Shown: positions 13,306 through 23,755 of the stretch, piece after piece
How positions within the stretch are numbered: position 1 is the stretch's first letter
Layout: each line of letters begins with the position of its first letter
Origin: Merluccius polli
Lineage: Eukaryota; Chordata; Actinopteri; Gadiformes; Merlucciidae
Direction of reading: 5' to 3'
Assembly: GCA_030340625.1 (NCBI GenBank)
Contig: JAOPHQ010005754.1
Location: 27,501-91,500, forward strand
Length of the DNA stretch: 64,000 bases
Made by a program: the position numbers and the translations under genes
Notes under the pieces: model-generated
Seen by the model: the letters and a program-made list of their open reading frames with translations, nothing else
What the model was told of the DNA's origin: nothing
Databases searched by the model: none

Positions 13306-15844
13306 ATCAAAACGAATTGTTAATAAATATTGGCTCTCCAGTACTTTTGTTTTGTTTCGTTGGCTAGCACATGCCAACCCCAACTCTCTGTGGTACAAAA
13401 AAATGAAAGTCGTCATAATTATACATATAATAAATCATTTATTGTATTTTATGTAGCCTGTAGCCAAGTTCACTGCTCTGTATTGCTGCATGCAGCCATA
13501 TACAAGTTAACCTGCATGTCAGCATATACGTCAACTACCAACGCTTGGATCCAATTGTTGCAACTGAGCCAATTTGCTCATTTAGGGGCCTAAAGCAAAT
13601 TAGGTTACAGATGATCAATTCCGAAGAGGCTATTCTCTAGAATTAATACAATCTAAATAACATGTTTTCTGCAAATATGGAATAAAAAAAACATAATCGA
13701 CAGCTTCACATAGGATGAACAAATAGTGTGAGTGTGGTTGCAAAGCAAGTCACACTAGTGTCATTGTAAATAGAACAGCCTGGAAAAAACAACATTAGGC
13801 CTCTATTACTAAAGTATTTGGAAATTAAATTGGCCTAACATTTGGACTATTACATCCAGGCATATGTTTATAGCCTACTTAATAAACTATTTAACCAGTG
13901 TCCAATTCACGAGACAAAACACTGAGACTTTTGATGAAACAAACACAAAACGAAAGCTGCCTCTCTTGCGTATATTTGACCTCGGGTATTGACACGTTCG
14001 TAATTGTACACAAATAGTGCGCTTTGGATACGATATGGGGACCTATTTTACAGTGGACGTATTTAACTTTCCAATTTGAGGCCCGATGAAGACCATCGCG
14101 TAACACGGATGCGCAGCCCTAATACCTATCCCGTGCTTTACGCATCATTCTTCTGGCCAACCCCAAAAACCAATGGCAACCTCTAAAAGCCGGTCTTTGT
14201 CACCCCTAAAACCCACGGCGCTCTAAAACACCATTGTGTAGTTAAACCTCATAAATTTGTCGCGGAGACTGATTAAACATCACGAGAACTGAAACACTAA
14301 AGATTTTGTCTAGGTCCCCTTTTGGAGGACGGACAATGGTCCATTCACGGTGGGACACAGGGACAAAAAGGGTGTTTAAGGGGAGATGCATCGCGCTGAG
14401 GGGTTTGGCCAGTCCCCTCCATATGTGATACAAGGTGGCCCGGGCGGGCGGGACAAAAGACCAGGTGACAGTGACGATGCGCTACAGGGTCACAGGACGA
14501 GCAAACAACATTATGGAGGTCGTGAAAAGGAGACGCCCCTCTCTTGTATTTCCCCCCCACTCCATCCATTGCACATTTTAGTATGACAAGCATGAAACAT
14601 GCGGCGCCCATTATATGGTGTTTAAACGTCGTTTAAAAAACACGTCCTATACGAACCACGTAGGCCTTCTTTCGGTTGAATTATATGTAGGCCTATTGTA
14701 TCCCCGGAGAAGCATCTTGTTTCGTATTATTCAATTATCCATTATGTAAAAAAAAGCTATTCTAAGCTATCCTATAGGCTACTGAAAAAGCAAAGACCAT
14801 TCAATGTAAAATGTAAGAGGCTATGATGTAGGGCAGGCTATAGGCCTATATATATGTTATATACTATTATTGTGGTCTGTTTGGAGATACCAACTACTAA
14901 ATAGGAGATATTATACTTTTACTGCTGTAATACGAATCGCACACAGTGGAGCTTATCTGGTGGGAATAACAAAACGCGTATTTTTTTTTTTTGTAAAAGT
15001 GAAAAGCATGGCCCCTGAAACCCCGGCACCACAAAGGCCATTTCTATTGAGGAGGGCTGCAATGTTTACTGTGTATTCTTATGCCTAACATCCATTCCTT
15101 TTAGAGAGACAGTGTTTGCTCAGCTTTTAGCTCCTGGGTTTAGTTTAACATTACAAAACCATCATCTCGGCATGGTTTAGGCCTATATTTTTAAGTTTAG
15201 TTTCGACTTTCCCAGCAACCAACCAAGTGAATTCGTAAGGAATGTGGAAACGTAAAGGCCTATAGGCTTATATTTCGTGTTATAGGCCTATAATGGTTTA
15301 TCCATTTTTTGACTCGTTATTTCCCTCATAGCTCAATGTAGATAAAACGATAGATTATTTGTCTGATGAATAATAAATAGAAAAAATACAAAAGATTTAA
15401 ACAATTCTGGCCTTTAATGAAAGGCTACTTCAATGGCAACAAATTACATTTTTTTTCATTCAAACATTTAGGTAAATACTTTTATATTGCTGCTACACAT
15501 CTATGGCCACTGCGGCCTACTGTTTGACATCGAAAAACATACAAATATGGAAATTCACCGACTACACAACAACGAATAAACAAAATAATATATAGGGCAC
15601 AATAGTGAACCCAGATAAGAAAATATCAACATTTAGAGTATCAAAATATTCACAGCCATTCGTATCAAAATAAAATGTGCAAAATATGTGTTTTCTTCTA
15701 GTGAAAATCTAAAAAAAAAAAGGTTTAAGTTGCTGAAAATGTCGCAAAAGAAGACATTCAGACGCAGTTGCATTTGATGCAGTTCTAAATGAGCTTTTGC
15801 ATAGCGGCCGGCTCCGGACCAGGACCCGGACCAGGACCAGGCCT

Positions 15845-15850
15845 TTTATT
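15845..15850 (-). promoter_or_regulatory. AATAAA hexamer directly after the nkx2.9 stop
   Basis: The minus strand reads TAG, five bases, then AATAAA. A functional signal this close would give an almost absent 3' UTR. An alternative ATTAAA lies at 15418-15413, giving about 440 bases of UTR, and I consider it more likely. Confidence 0.3.
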
Positions 15851-15855
15851 CGGGC

Positions 15856-16442
15856 CTACTTAAATGCACTGAAGTGAACTGAATTGTTCCAAAGATCTCT
15901 CCACACCAACGCATGTCTGGATGCGGCTGGGCTGGGAAAGTGCTGGTATCTGGGCGAGAATGGGACCGGCGACGGATGCTGGAAGGACGGATAGGCCGCC
16001 AGAGAGAAGGAGGGCCCCTGGGAGCCACCGGGCGCCATGCAACCGTCCCGCTCCGGGTCAAACAAGGAGCCGTGATAGGGCTTCGCGTCCCGAACCAGAA
16101 TCGGCACGACGACCCTGCGCAGCATTTGAGACTGGGCCATTTCCTGCGAGGCCTCGGCGCGTCCTCTCTTCATCTTGTACCGGTGGTTCTGGAACCAGAT
16201 CTTCACCTGCGTCGGCGTCAAACTGAGCAGGTGCGCCAGCTGCTCCCGCTCCGGGGCCGACAGGTACCGCTGCTGGCGGAACCGCCTCTCCAGCTCGAAG
16301 GTCTGGGCCTTGGAGAAGAGCACACGGCGCTTCTTCTTCTTCTTGCTATGGTCGCTGGAGGTCTTCTCGGACTCGGAGTCCGCGGCGGAGTGGTCAGGTT
16401 TGGTCGAATCGGGGGATGCCTCAAGGCCGCCTTCATCTGAAG
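15856..16442 (-). CDS. nkx2.9: nkx2.9 coding exon 2 (homeodomain exon)
   Basis: Starts after TTTGTACAG and runs to the TAG at 15858-15856. It carries the homeodomain and the NK2-specific domain. Confidence 0.94.
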
Positions 16443-16726
16443 CTGTACAAACGAGCACACATTAAAAGGGTTAGGTCCTCTAAATATAATCACCAGCCAC
16501 ACATTGGATGATGCGTAAAACCAACAATGATGAGCGTTGGATGAGCTTTAAAACCCACACCAAAGCAACACTGTGAGTACTTACACATATAAGGACTCCC
16601 GCCATAGTCAATCCAGGAGGAATAGGGCGAGCTCTGGCCCAAAAGGACCGGTGCCGCCTCGGCTTCAGGGTCGGGGAGATCCAGGATGCTACGGACGGAG
16701 AAACTAAATTTCGTTGTCGCGGCCAT
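15856..16726 (-). CDS. nkx2.9: NK2-family homeobox transcription factor (NKX2-8/Nkx2-9 orthologue), two coding exons
   Basis: The CDS joins 16726-16585 to 16442-15856 (729 nt, 242 aa; the mammalian protein is about the same length). The TN motif is FSFSVRSILDLPD (residues 7-19). The splice makes codon T|CT and restores YMSSDEGGLEASP, matching the mammalian SSDE-SLETSP stretch. A basic KKKKKRR leads into the homeodomain (about 83-142) with WFQNHRYKMKR. The NK2-specific domain is RRVVVPILVRDAKPY (156-170), and YQHFPSP near the C-terminus is conserved. The last 18 or so residues (ALVWRDLWNNSVHFSAFK) extend past the mammalian end. Known role: a nuclear repressor/activator in floor plate, ventral neural tube and pharyngeal endoderm, downstream of Shh. 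The short intron (142 bp) and the position between nkx2.1 and pax9 support the call over nkx2.2. Confidence 0.94.
16585..16726 (-). CDS. nkx2.9: nkx2.9 coding exon 1
   Basis: ATG at 16726-16724, in MAATTKFSFSV. It ends after 47 codons plus one base, ahead of a GTAAGT donor at 16584-16579. Confidence 0.9.
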
Positions 16727-16962
16727 CGCGTCCGCAGAACCGAATCCGTGCGCGTAAAAACCTTACCCCCAAAAAATACCCCAAAATATAATGTTCTCCA
16801 AACAACGAAGAAGGGAGAAAAAGACGTGCGGATCCTCTCCCACTCGAGCTGGGTGTGTGTGGTGGGGGGGTGGGAGGGGGGGGATGGAGGAAAAAAAAGT
16901 CTCCGCAAACGGTGGCTGTCACAACAACACGGTGAATGGCGATGTGTGCACCGAGGCTCAGT

Positions 16963-16974
16963 GTTTATATAAAC
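16963..16974 (-). promoter_or_regulatory. nkx2.9 TATA box
   Basis: The palindrome GTTTATATAAAC lies about 240 bases upstream of the ATG, predicting transcription start near 16935 and a 5' UTR of about 210 bases. A CCAAT-type core (ccaatgg, 17068-17074) lies about 100 bases further upstream. Confidence 0.6.
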
Positions 16975-17173
16975 AGCACTTCAGGGGCGCAAACACGGGG
17001 TCGCTCCTCTCCTCAGGGTGGGGGTGTGTGTGTACGCTAAGTACCTGAATGGCTGGAGTGCCGTCACCCAATGGCGGTAGGTGTGGAGGCTCCCGGATAA
17101 TAAGCACCGGCCTCAACAATGACCGAAGGAAACACTCGTCATCATTACAGATTCGTCTCGTATCGTCAAACTA

Positions 17174-17176
<3 letters not shown>

Positions 17177-17243
<67 letters not shown>
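17177..17243. repeat. Poly-G run, 67 bases
   Basis: Uninterrupted G homopolymer, about 450 bases upstream of the nkx2.9 start codon. Such tracts form G-quadruplexes and are error-prone in sequencing, so the length should be treated as approximate. Confidence 0.85.
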
Positions 17244-17244
<1 letters not shown>

Positions 17245-17316
17245 GATAATGGTAATTGTTGCGAGTGAATCACGTCTTGGGTGGCAAGTGACAACGAGGC
17301 CCATCCCATATACACC

Positions 17317-17354
17317 GCCCCCCCCCCCCCCCCACCACCACTACCCCCCCCCCC

Positions 17355-17385
<31 letters not shown>

Positions 17386-17386
17386 C
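17317..17386. repeat. C runs followed by (CA)n
   Basis: Two C homopolymers separated by CACCACCACTA, then about 14 CA units. Confidence 0.85.
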
Positions 17387-18650
17387 ACCCTCCACTCCAT
17401 CCACTGTCTAATATTTGCATACAAAGTGAGCAATTAGCGAGCCATGTCTCGAGTTGGTTTAGCTAATACATTTATGACCGTGGCTTATTGAAAAGGCGTA
17501 TTAATTAGACCTGAAGGTTGGAGAATTTCAAGTATGTGGGCCCCACAGCTCGAGGATGTGGCCAAAAATGCACCAAAAAATGTTGTATCCTTTTTCTTTT
17601 TTTGGAGCAAATTCAACTGGAACATATATGATCACCAACACCAATACGCATGGGGTTATATTCAATTGAATATACAGCTATTTAATATATAACCATATGG
17701 CCTAATATATATAAAACGAGGTTATTCATCTTGAATATTGGCAGAACTTTCTGACAATGTTCTGGGGGAGGAAGACTTTGTCGGAAGTTTTCCTCCAAAA
17801 CATTGCTTGTTAATGTTTTGATTTATTTATCCATACATTTTCTTATGATAGGGACCATAAATCTCAATCCAGTCCTCCGTTGTAAGGTGGACAGTGAGAG
17901 CTGCGGTGCTGTGGAGAGACAGCGTCCGCCGAGGAAGAGGAGGAGAGTGGACATGCTTCTCAGTCGTCCTGGGTGGTCGTACGATACATGCCAGCCAGAG
18001 GAGGAGGACAACAAAGGGGGAAATGTAGCCCCGCGTCCGAGACCCGTTGGAAGCATTTGTTCCAGTCAAGATTTTGCATTTGTTCAGTCCCGCAATAATG
18101 CCTGATTGACGCCCCGGCACAATGCCCTTTAACTTTCTAGGATAAATCCGAGCTTGTTCCTTGTTGTCATGGTTGTGAATGGGACTGAATGGGATGTGGG
18201 CCGCTATCTACTGCGCTACGTCTGCGGCCCATAGTCCAAGTCTATAGTCCGGAGCAATATTACATATGTGATTTGGGACCTATTAAATTCCTTTTAGTTT
18301 TTTTTTTCACGGATCAACAAAGTCCCAAATGCTGGCGTGTTTGCTTATCGCCCATATTGGACGGGGAGGAAATCCCTTTTACGCATAACCCCCAAGACGA
18401 ATATTTAAAAAAAGAAATTGAGATCAAATGAAGATCAAATGAAACAACCGTTTACTCCGATTAAATAAACAGCATGTGGTTCGGGTTGGACCCGGGTCAA
18501 GTGTTCACCCCCTGGACCATCAGCAGCGGATTACAGTAGCGGTGTTTGCCGACTACACTCAGAGTCGAGAGCAACAACACACACTGCAAAAGGGCGAAGA
18601 GACGTTACGTCCAAAGGAGCGGCAATTTCGGCCCCACGTCGACCTGCGAG

Positions 18651-18680
18651 CCCCCCCCCCCCCCCCCCCCCCCCCCCCCC
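18651..18680. repeat. Poly-C run, 30 bases
   Basis: Uninterrupted C homopolymer in intergenic DNA. Confidence 0.85.
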
Positions 18681-19249
18681 TTTAATCTATTTAACACCCA
18701 CAGTGGCCAGAGTGGGCCCTCGGAAAAACCCCCAAGAGCTCTCCACGGTCAAATATTTACTCTTGGTGTTACACTCTCCATTTCCACCGCCTTTGCAAAA
18801 AAACTACTTTCCTCGCTTTGGCTTGCGAGGCTCATGGCTCAACCCAAAGCCGAACGGCGGTGGCCGCGCAATGCGACGCATGAAAACTGAAACCGTCCAT
18901 GACTCAACGTGTGGCTATAAAACATGGGCCTATGCCTCGGTCTACTCCATTTAACCGATATATTAGGCTATAGCCTATGTAATTATATTAACCTCAAGGC
19001 CTTCACCACCCTAACCCTAACCGAGGGACAACCAGAACCATTCGCAACCACCTCCAAAATTGAATCAGACCTCCCCGCTCCTATACCTCTGGACAATGAA
19101 CTTTCAGTGAACACAAAATGTATTCTTTAGAGTCGCCACGTTGCTTGCTAATCAATATTACATCTCGCACAGCGACACAATGCGCGCAACGGCTGCACCT
19201 GCCTGTCGTATCTGCGCCCGCAGTGTAAATTCTATTATCCACGAGGGGA

Positions 19250-19460
19250 GAGACAGAGGGGGGGAGACAGAGAAGAGAGAGAGGGAAAGAGACAGAGGGG
19301 GGGGGGGGGGGGGGGGGGGGGAGACAGAGAAGAGAGAGAGACAGAGAAAGAGAAGAGAGACAGAGGGGGGAGACAGAGGAGAGAGAGAGAGAGAGAGAGA
19401 GAAAAGACAGAGGGGGGAGACGGAGGAGAGACAGAGGGGGGAGACAGAGGAGAGAGAGGG
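19250..19460. repeat. GAGACAGAG-type purine tract with a 25-base G run
   Basis: Imperfect GAGACAGAG/GGGGGAGACAGA units, including G25 at 19297-19321 and a short pure GA tract. Forms a strong purine/pyrimidine strand asymmetry. Confidence 0.85.
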
Positions 19461-20085
19461 GGGCACAGGGTAATTTGCCAGTCAAGTCACTGTCACTCTG
19501 TTTTAAAATGGGATCTTCTAGCTGTTGTAGAGCAGCGGCACTTTTAGGAGGCCTACTTTAACATGGCAGGCTATATTACATATCTCGGTGACATAGCCTA
19601 TCAACTGGTTATGTAGTTGTACTTTTGTGAGTCATACATTGTCTGTCAAGAGCTGTCTGAGCACCTTATAATAGACAAACACCCCTGTGGCGTAGGGTTG
19701 GCCTGTTCCAGTTGTGGTTTGCCAACACTGACCGCTTTGAATCACAACTTGGTAAATACAGAGCTGTCGAGGACTTTAATAGAAATTGAAATCCGAGTTA
19801 TGTCAAACATAGTTTTGAACCTTCAATAAATCGATCAATAATACAAAATAGAGGCTTTTATTTTTTAAATAGGCCTCTTTTACTTTTTTCCCTCTGCAAA
19901 TAATACATGACGTTTATGACGTATTGACTGTACCTCTCTATTCGTTTTTATGTTTGTATATAGTTTTTATATATGGGCCTATTCTTTGTTTTCATTTAAA
20001 TTAGGTGTGCTTGAAACTCGTTCTTGTGAAATCCTTACTCTACTGATAGCGTTATACTGTTGCACTTTCTTCTAACAAATGTAGC

Positions 20086-20150
20086 CTACTTATTGTATGT
20101 CGCTTTGGACAAAAGCGTCTGCTAAATTCCCTAAATGTAAATGTAAATAG
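20086..20150 (+). mobile_element. SINE 3' tail (fish core-tail family)
   Basis: Matches from memory the widespread fish SINE tail: TGTCGCTTTGGACAAAAGCG followed by TCTGCTAAATTCCC and TAAATGTAAATG repeats. The upstream 60 or so bases (GTTGCACTTTCTTC...) probably belong to the same element. Only the 3' part is clear. Confidence 0.65.
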
Positions 20151-20241
20151 GCCTATAGGTACCTTTCCTACTCAAAATGAGCATAGGCCTATTCGTTAAT
20201 TAATTTAGAAATATACAGTTAGGCTACTAATGTAGACACTT

Positions 20242-20242
<1 letters not shown>

Positions 20243-20276
<34 letters not shown>
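20243..20276. repeat. (GT)17 microsatellite
   Basis: Perfect GT units. Confidence 0.9.
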
Positions 20277-20280
<4 letters not shown>

Positions 20281-21529
20281 AATAGGCTTCATAAAACAAT
20301 AATTGAAACTGTAACTATAGCCTAACCTTTTTGATTAATAATTATTTCCAAATACAGCCTTTATGTTCAAATGGCCATACAGACAAACACAAAAATACAG
20401 ACATTTGTATGTAACATCTTACCCAGATGCATATTATGGCGTCAAAAAAGAAATCAGAATAGAATAGCATTTGGTCCAATAGAAATAAAAAGCGTTAAAA
20501 ATAACAGTATTAAGTGAGTGTGCCCCAGAAACTGAATAAAAAAAGTGGACCTTTATTTGTTCTGAAAGTGGTTTTCTCTGATGGTCGTGATGGGACCTTT
20601 AGACTGGACGACGCGGTGACTCCTCCAGTAACTATTAAGTCGTGGTTTTGCTGAAGCGAACATGATTTGTCATTTTTGGGTGAAAATAAAACACACAATA
20701 AAACACACGACCAAAGTTGAGTTCGTGCGCCCGCTTCGACAGGGGGGTAATACTCTGCTGCCCCCATGAGGACGTGGTCGGTACAGCAGTTAGCATTTTA
20801 ACGATTACCAGATTGTAAAGAGATATTAATTCAGCCACGCTGGCTCAGTCCCTATTGGTCTATCGACTATAGCATAGGCTATACGCTCGGCCTAACACAT
20901 AGCAAAAAAAAGGAAAATATAGGCCAGCAGACATAGTGTCCATCGACACTAACATAAAAGTTAGAGACAATAAACTAAACTAAACAATACAATGAAACAT
21001 AACTCATAAAAAAAAGACATAGTGCCGTTTAAAAGAAGCAACCATAAATTCAACGTGTGCAGTTGCCAAAAGAGGCTCCCTCGACCAAAGTATTTAACTG
21101 TTTAAGTCCATGCCAGGCTAGTGTGGCCATTTCATAGTCAGCTCATAAAGTATAGCAACATACTTTTATCCACGCTCAGTACGGCCTGAAAGAAAGAAAG
21201 TGGCCTCGTAGAAGTGTATTTTGATATATTGCAACTGATGCAGGGCCTATAATTAGGGGCGGGCTATTATTATAGTAGGCTATTGAATTATATTAGGGGG
21301 AACCGAAATCGGCAGATGTGCATTTAGGCTATCACTGATACAAATCAGTGTGTCTGCTGTCTCATCCCAATAACCAGCATTCATTTGACCCTATGGATAA
21401 TTATTGAAAGTGTGTATACGAATGTATGAAGGATGTAGGCCTATAAGAAGCAAAGACCAAAGACCATGGATTAAAAGTAACATGAAAGAAGCAGCAAACA
21501 ATGTTTATCTAATATATGCCTTGCCTTGA

Positions 21530-21860
21530 AAAAGGTACTTATTTGTACCCTAGAGGATTTGTACCTGAAAGGTACTTCTTAGTACCCCATGGGAACATGA
21601 AAGGGCCTTTGATGGTACATTTGTGAATTTTGTACCTTAAATAACTAGATTGTACCTTTATTTATGAGAATGTACCTTTTCAAAGGGTACTTACATGTAC
21701 CTTTCAGCATGCATAATTCAATGTGTACCTTTTTCTATGTAAAGGTACTCATTTGTACTCCGCTGGAAACATATTTGTACCTTTGATGGTACATTTGTGA
21801 AATTTGTACCTTAAAGAACTTAATTGTACCCTCACTGTACCTTTATTCAGATTTTTTTTT
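21530..21860. repeat. GTACC-rich dispersed repeat with internal duplication
   Basis: Dense GTACC/GGTAC words alternate in both orientations. Two near-identical blocks, starting TTTGATGGTACATTTGTGAA at 21608 and 21783, are about 175 bp apart, and AAAGGTACT-ATTTGTAC occurs near both ends. This suggests a non-autonomous DNA transposon or a duplicated unit. The family is not identified from sequence alone. Confidence 0.55.
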
Positions 21861-23072
21861 TAAAGATAAAGTCATCGTAAATTGAAAAATGACTTGATGA
21901 GACAGAGCTACTAGGCCTATCCCACGTTATAACGCAAGCATTAAACAGCGGGCTAACTGTAAAGTTATCAACATTATTCATTTTTCATCAGTTGCTGAAA
22001 CCTGAGATAACAAAAACTCGTAGGCCTACTTCTACTTCGTAGTAGGCTACAATTATTGAACGCAGAGCAAAGTCTGGAGGAACCAAATGAAACGTGAACC
22101 CCGCCGTTTGTCCTTATCCCCATTGTCCACAAGATGGCGTCAATGTATTGTGGAGAAATACTGCAGCGACTGTTTGGCCAACAGAGGCTTGGCTTCACCT
22201 ACAGGCCTGTCTCCCACACCACCAGGCCTGCTGTAAGGACAGGACACATGTCCCACAACCCTACAGATCAACGTCCACGCAGACTCAAGTGGACCAGATG
22301 AATGGCATATATTGGGCCTTTAAGCCTATACGCATTTCGGACACCTTTTTTGTGTCTTTTTCTAGCACAGTTCAAAGATTTTCTCTAGTCCATTCCCCTG
22401 ACTCATGCACCAAGTGTCTGTGTGTCTTTTTTTAAACTGAAACCCATCCAGACACCCAGGCCTCCTGTACCTGTAAAAAACGACCTTCCGCAATGTTGGG
22501 CCGATCCGTTTTCCATTGAGTGGACGCTCCGGCGGATCAGCGCATCGCCATGATGCGCAATGAGAGCCGGTCCGTCCTCATGCTTTCTCCAACACCATGG
22601 AGACCACGGCCCAACTTCGGTGCGTTGTCGATAAGGCTATATAGTTGAAGTAGTTATTCCCATAGTGTAATGTAAAGTTTATGAGCCCCGTCGAGGTTCA
22701 GATAAGGCACTGTGTATTGTGACACTGGTTAGGTTTTTGTGGTATATTTGGTATTTGGGTCCGAGGAGAATGGGTTTGGCGGTGGTTAAGATCATCACGC
22801 ATAGGCCTGCCGTAGCAGTCTATTTACTGCGGTTCACACATCTGAGTGAATCATAGCCTGTCACACTTACAAGGAAAGGGCGCAGTTTAAATACTGCTAT
22901 AATAATACTTAGTAGGCTAATGCTTAAGGCATGGGCATGTCTTAAAGGCAGTTCCGCTTAATAGAATAGACCTGTATTGTTATTTTCGCCTAGGCTGGGC
23001 TGCGTAGCCTATTTTGTTAAATTGTTTGGCACTGAATAAAGTATATCCGAGGATATTGCGAATATTGGGTTA

Positions 23073-23103
23073 TGATCCTTTTTTTTTTTTTTTTTTTTTT
23101 TTT
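23073..23103. repeat. Poly-T run, about 31 bases
   Basis: Homopolymer T. A poly-A tail of a retroposon is possible, but no body was recognised. Confidence 0.75.
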
Positions 23104-23627
23104 ACATATATAGGCCAATATGGACGAAACAAAAAAAAACACCTGCTCCTCCTTCAACGTTGAAGGAGCGTCAGGAGCTCCTCCTCCTGCTATAGTCGTT
23201 AAGCAATTAGCAAACCAATTGCGTTCACTGCTAATCTAGTTGGAGCAATATAGCTAAACAGGTAGGCTTAGGCTAAATATCATGTCAATATACATTCATA
23301 TTAAGGAATAATTAAAATACCATGCGTAACCCAATGCATAGTATAACACCCCATAAACTCTGCCACGCTTGGCTCATTCCCCTGAAAACCCCATCCATAA
23401 ATGGTATTACCCATTATGAAACAAATCAAACCAACTTTTTTTCCAACACCAACAACAAAAATTAAATAAAAGTCTGGGCTTGTACGTGAATCAAGCAGCC
23501 TACGAACACAAGGATGCATAAACCTACACTATGTCAGCTATGGGCCCTTATAGCCACGACCTTGCTTTGATGTGTGTGCGGCAGCAGCCTATGTGCATTA
23601 TTACATCTGCGGGCACGGGATGTCCAA

Positions 23628-23755
<128 letters not shown>

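Larger units (their letters stand above)
9155..15855. other. Intergenic DNA between nkx2.1 and nkx2.9
   Basis: Holds the presumed nkx2.1 promoter and 5' untranslated region (9155 to about 9600; no clear TATA box seen) and the nkx2.9 3' side. No supported exon lies between. AT-rich repeats are at 10677-10870 and 13274-13303, and GACACAGA repeats at 12237-12335. TAGGCCTA-type words are frequent. Non-repetitive stretches such as 11800-11960, with several ATTA cores, could be conserved non-coding elements. Confidence 0.7.

Noticed and set aside
15913..16440. 175-aa plus-strand frame opposite nkx2.9 exon 2
   Set aside because: Antisense shadow of the homeodomain exon.
17177..17243. Telomere-like or vector sequence
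   Set aside because: Pure G without TTAGGG periodicity, and continuous unique flanks.
22440..22640. Possible small GC-richer exon
   Set aside because: Short frame without similarity, and no matching splice partners.
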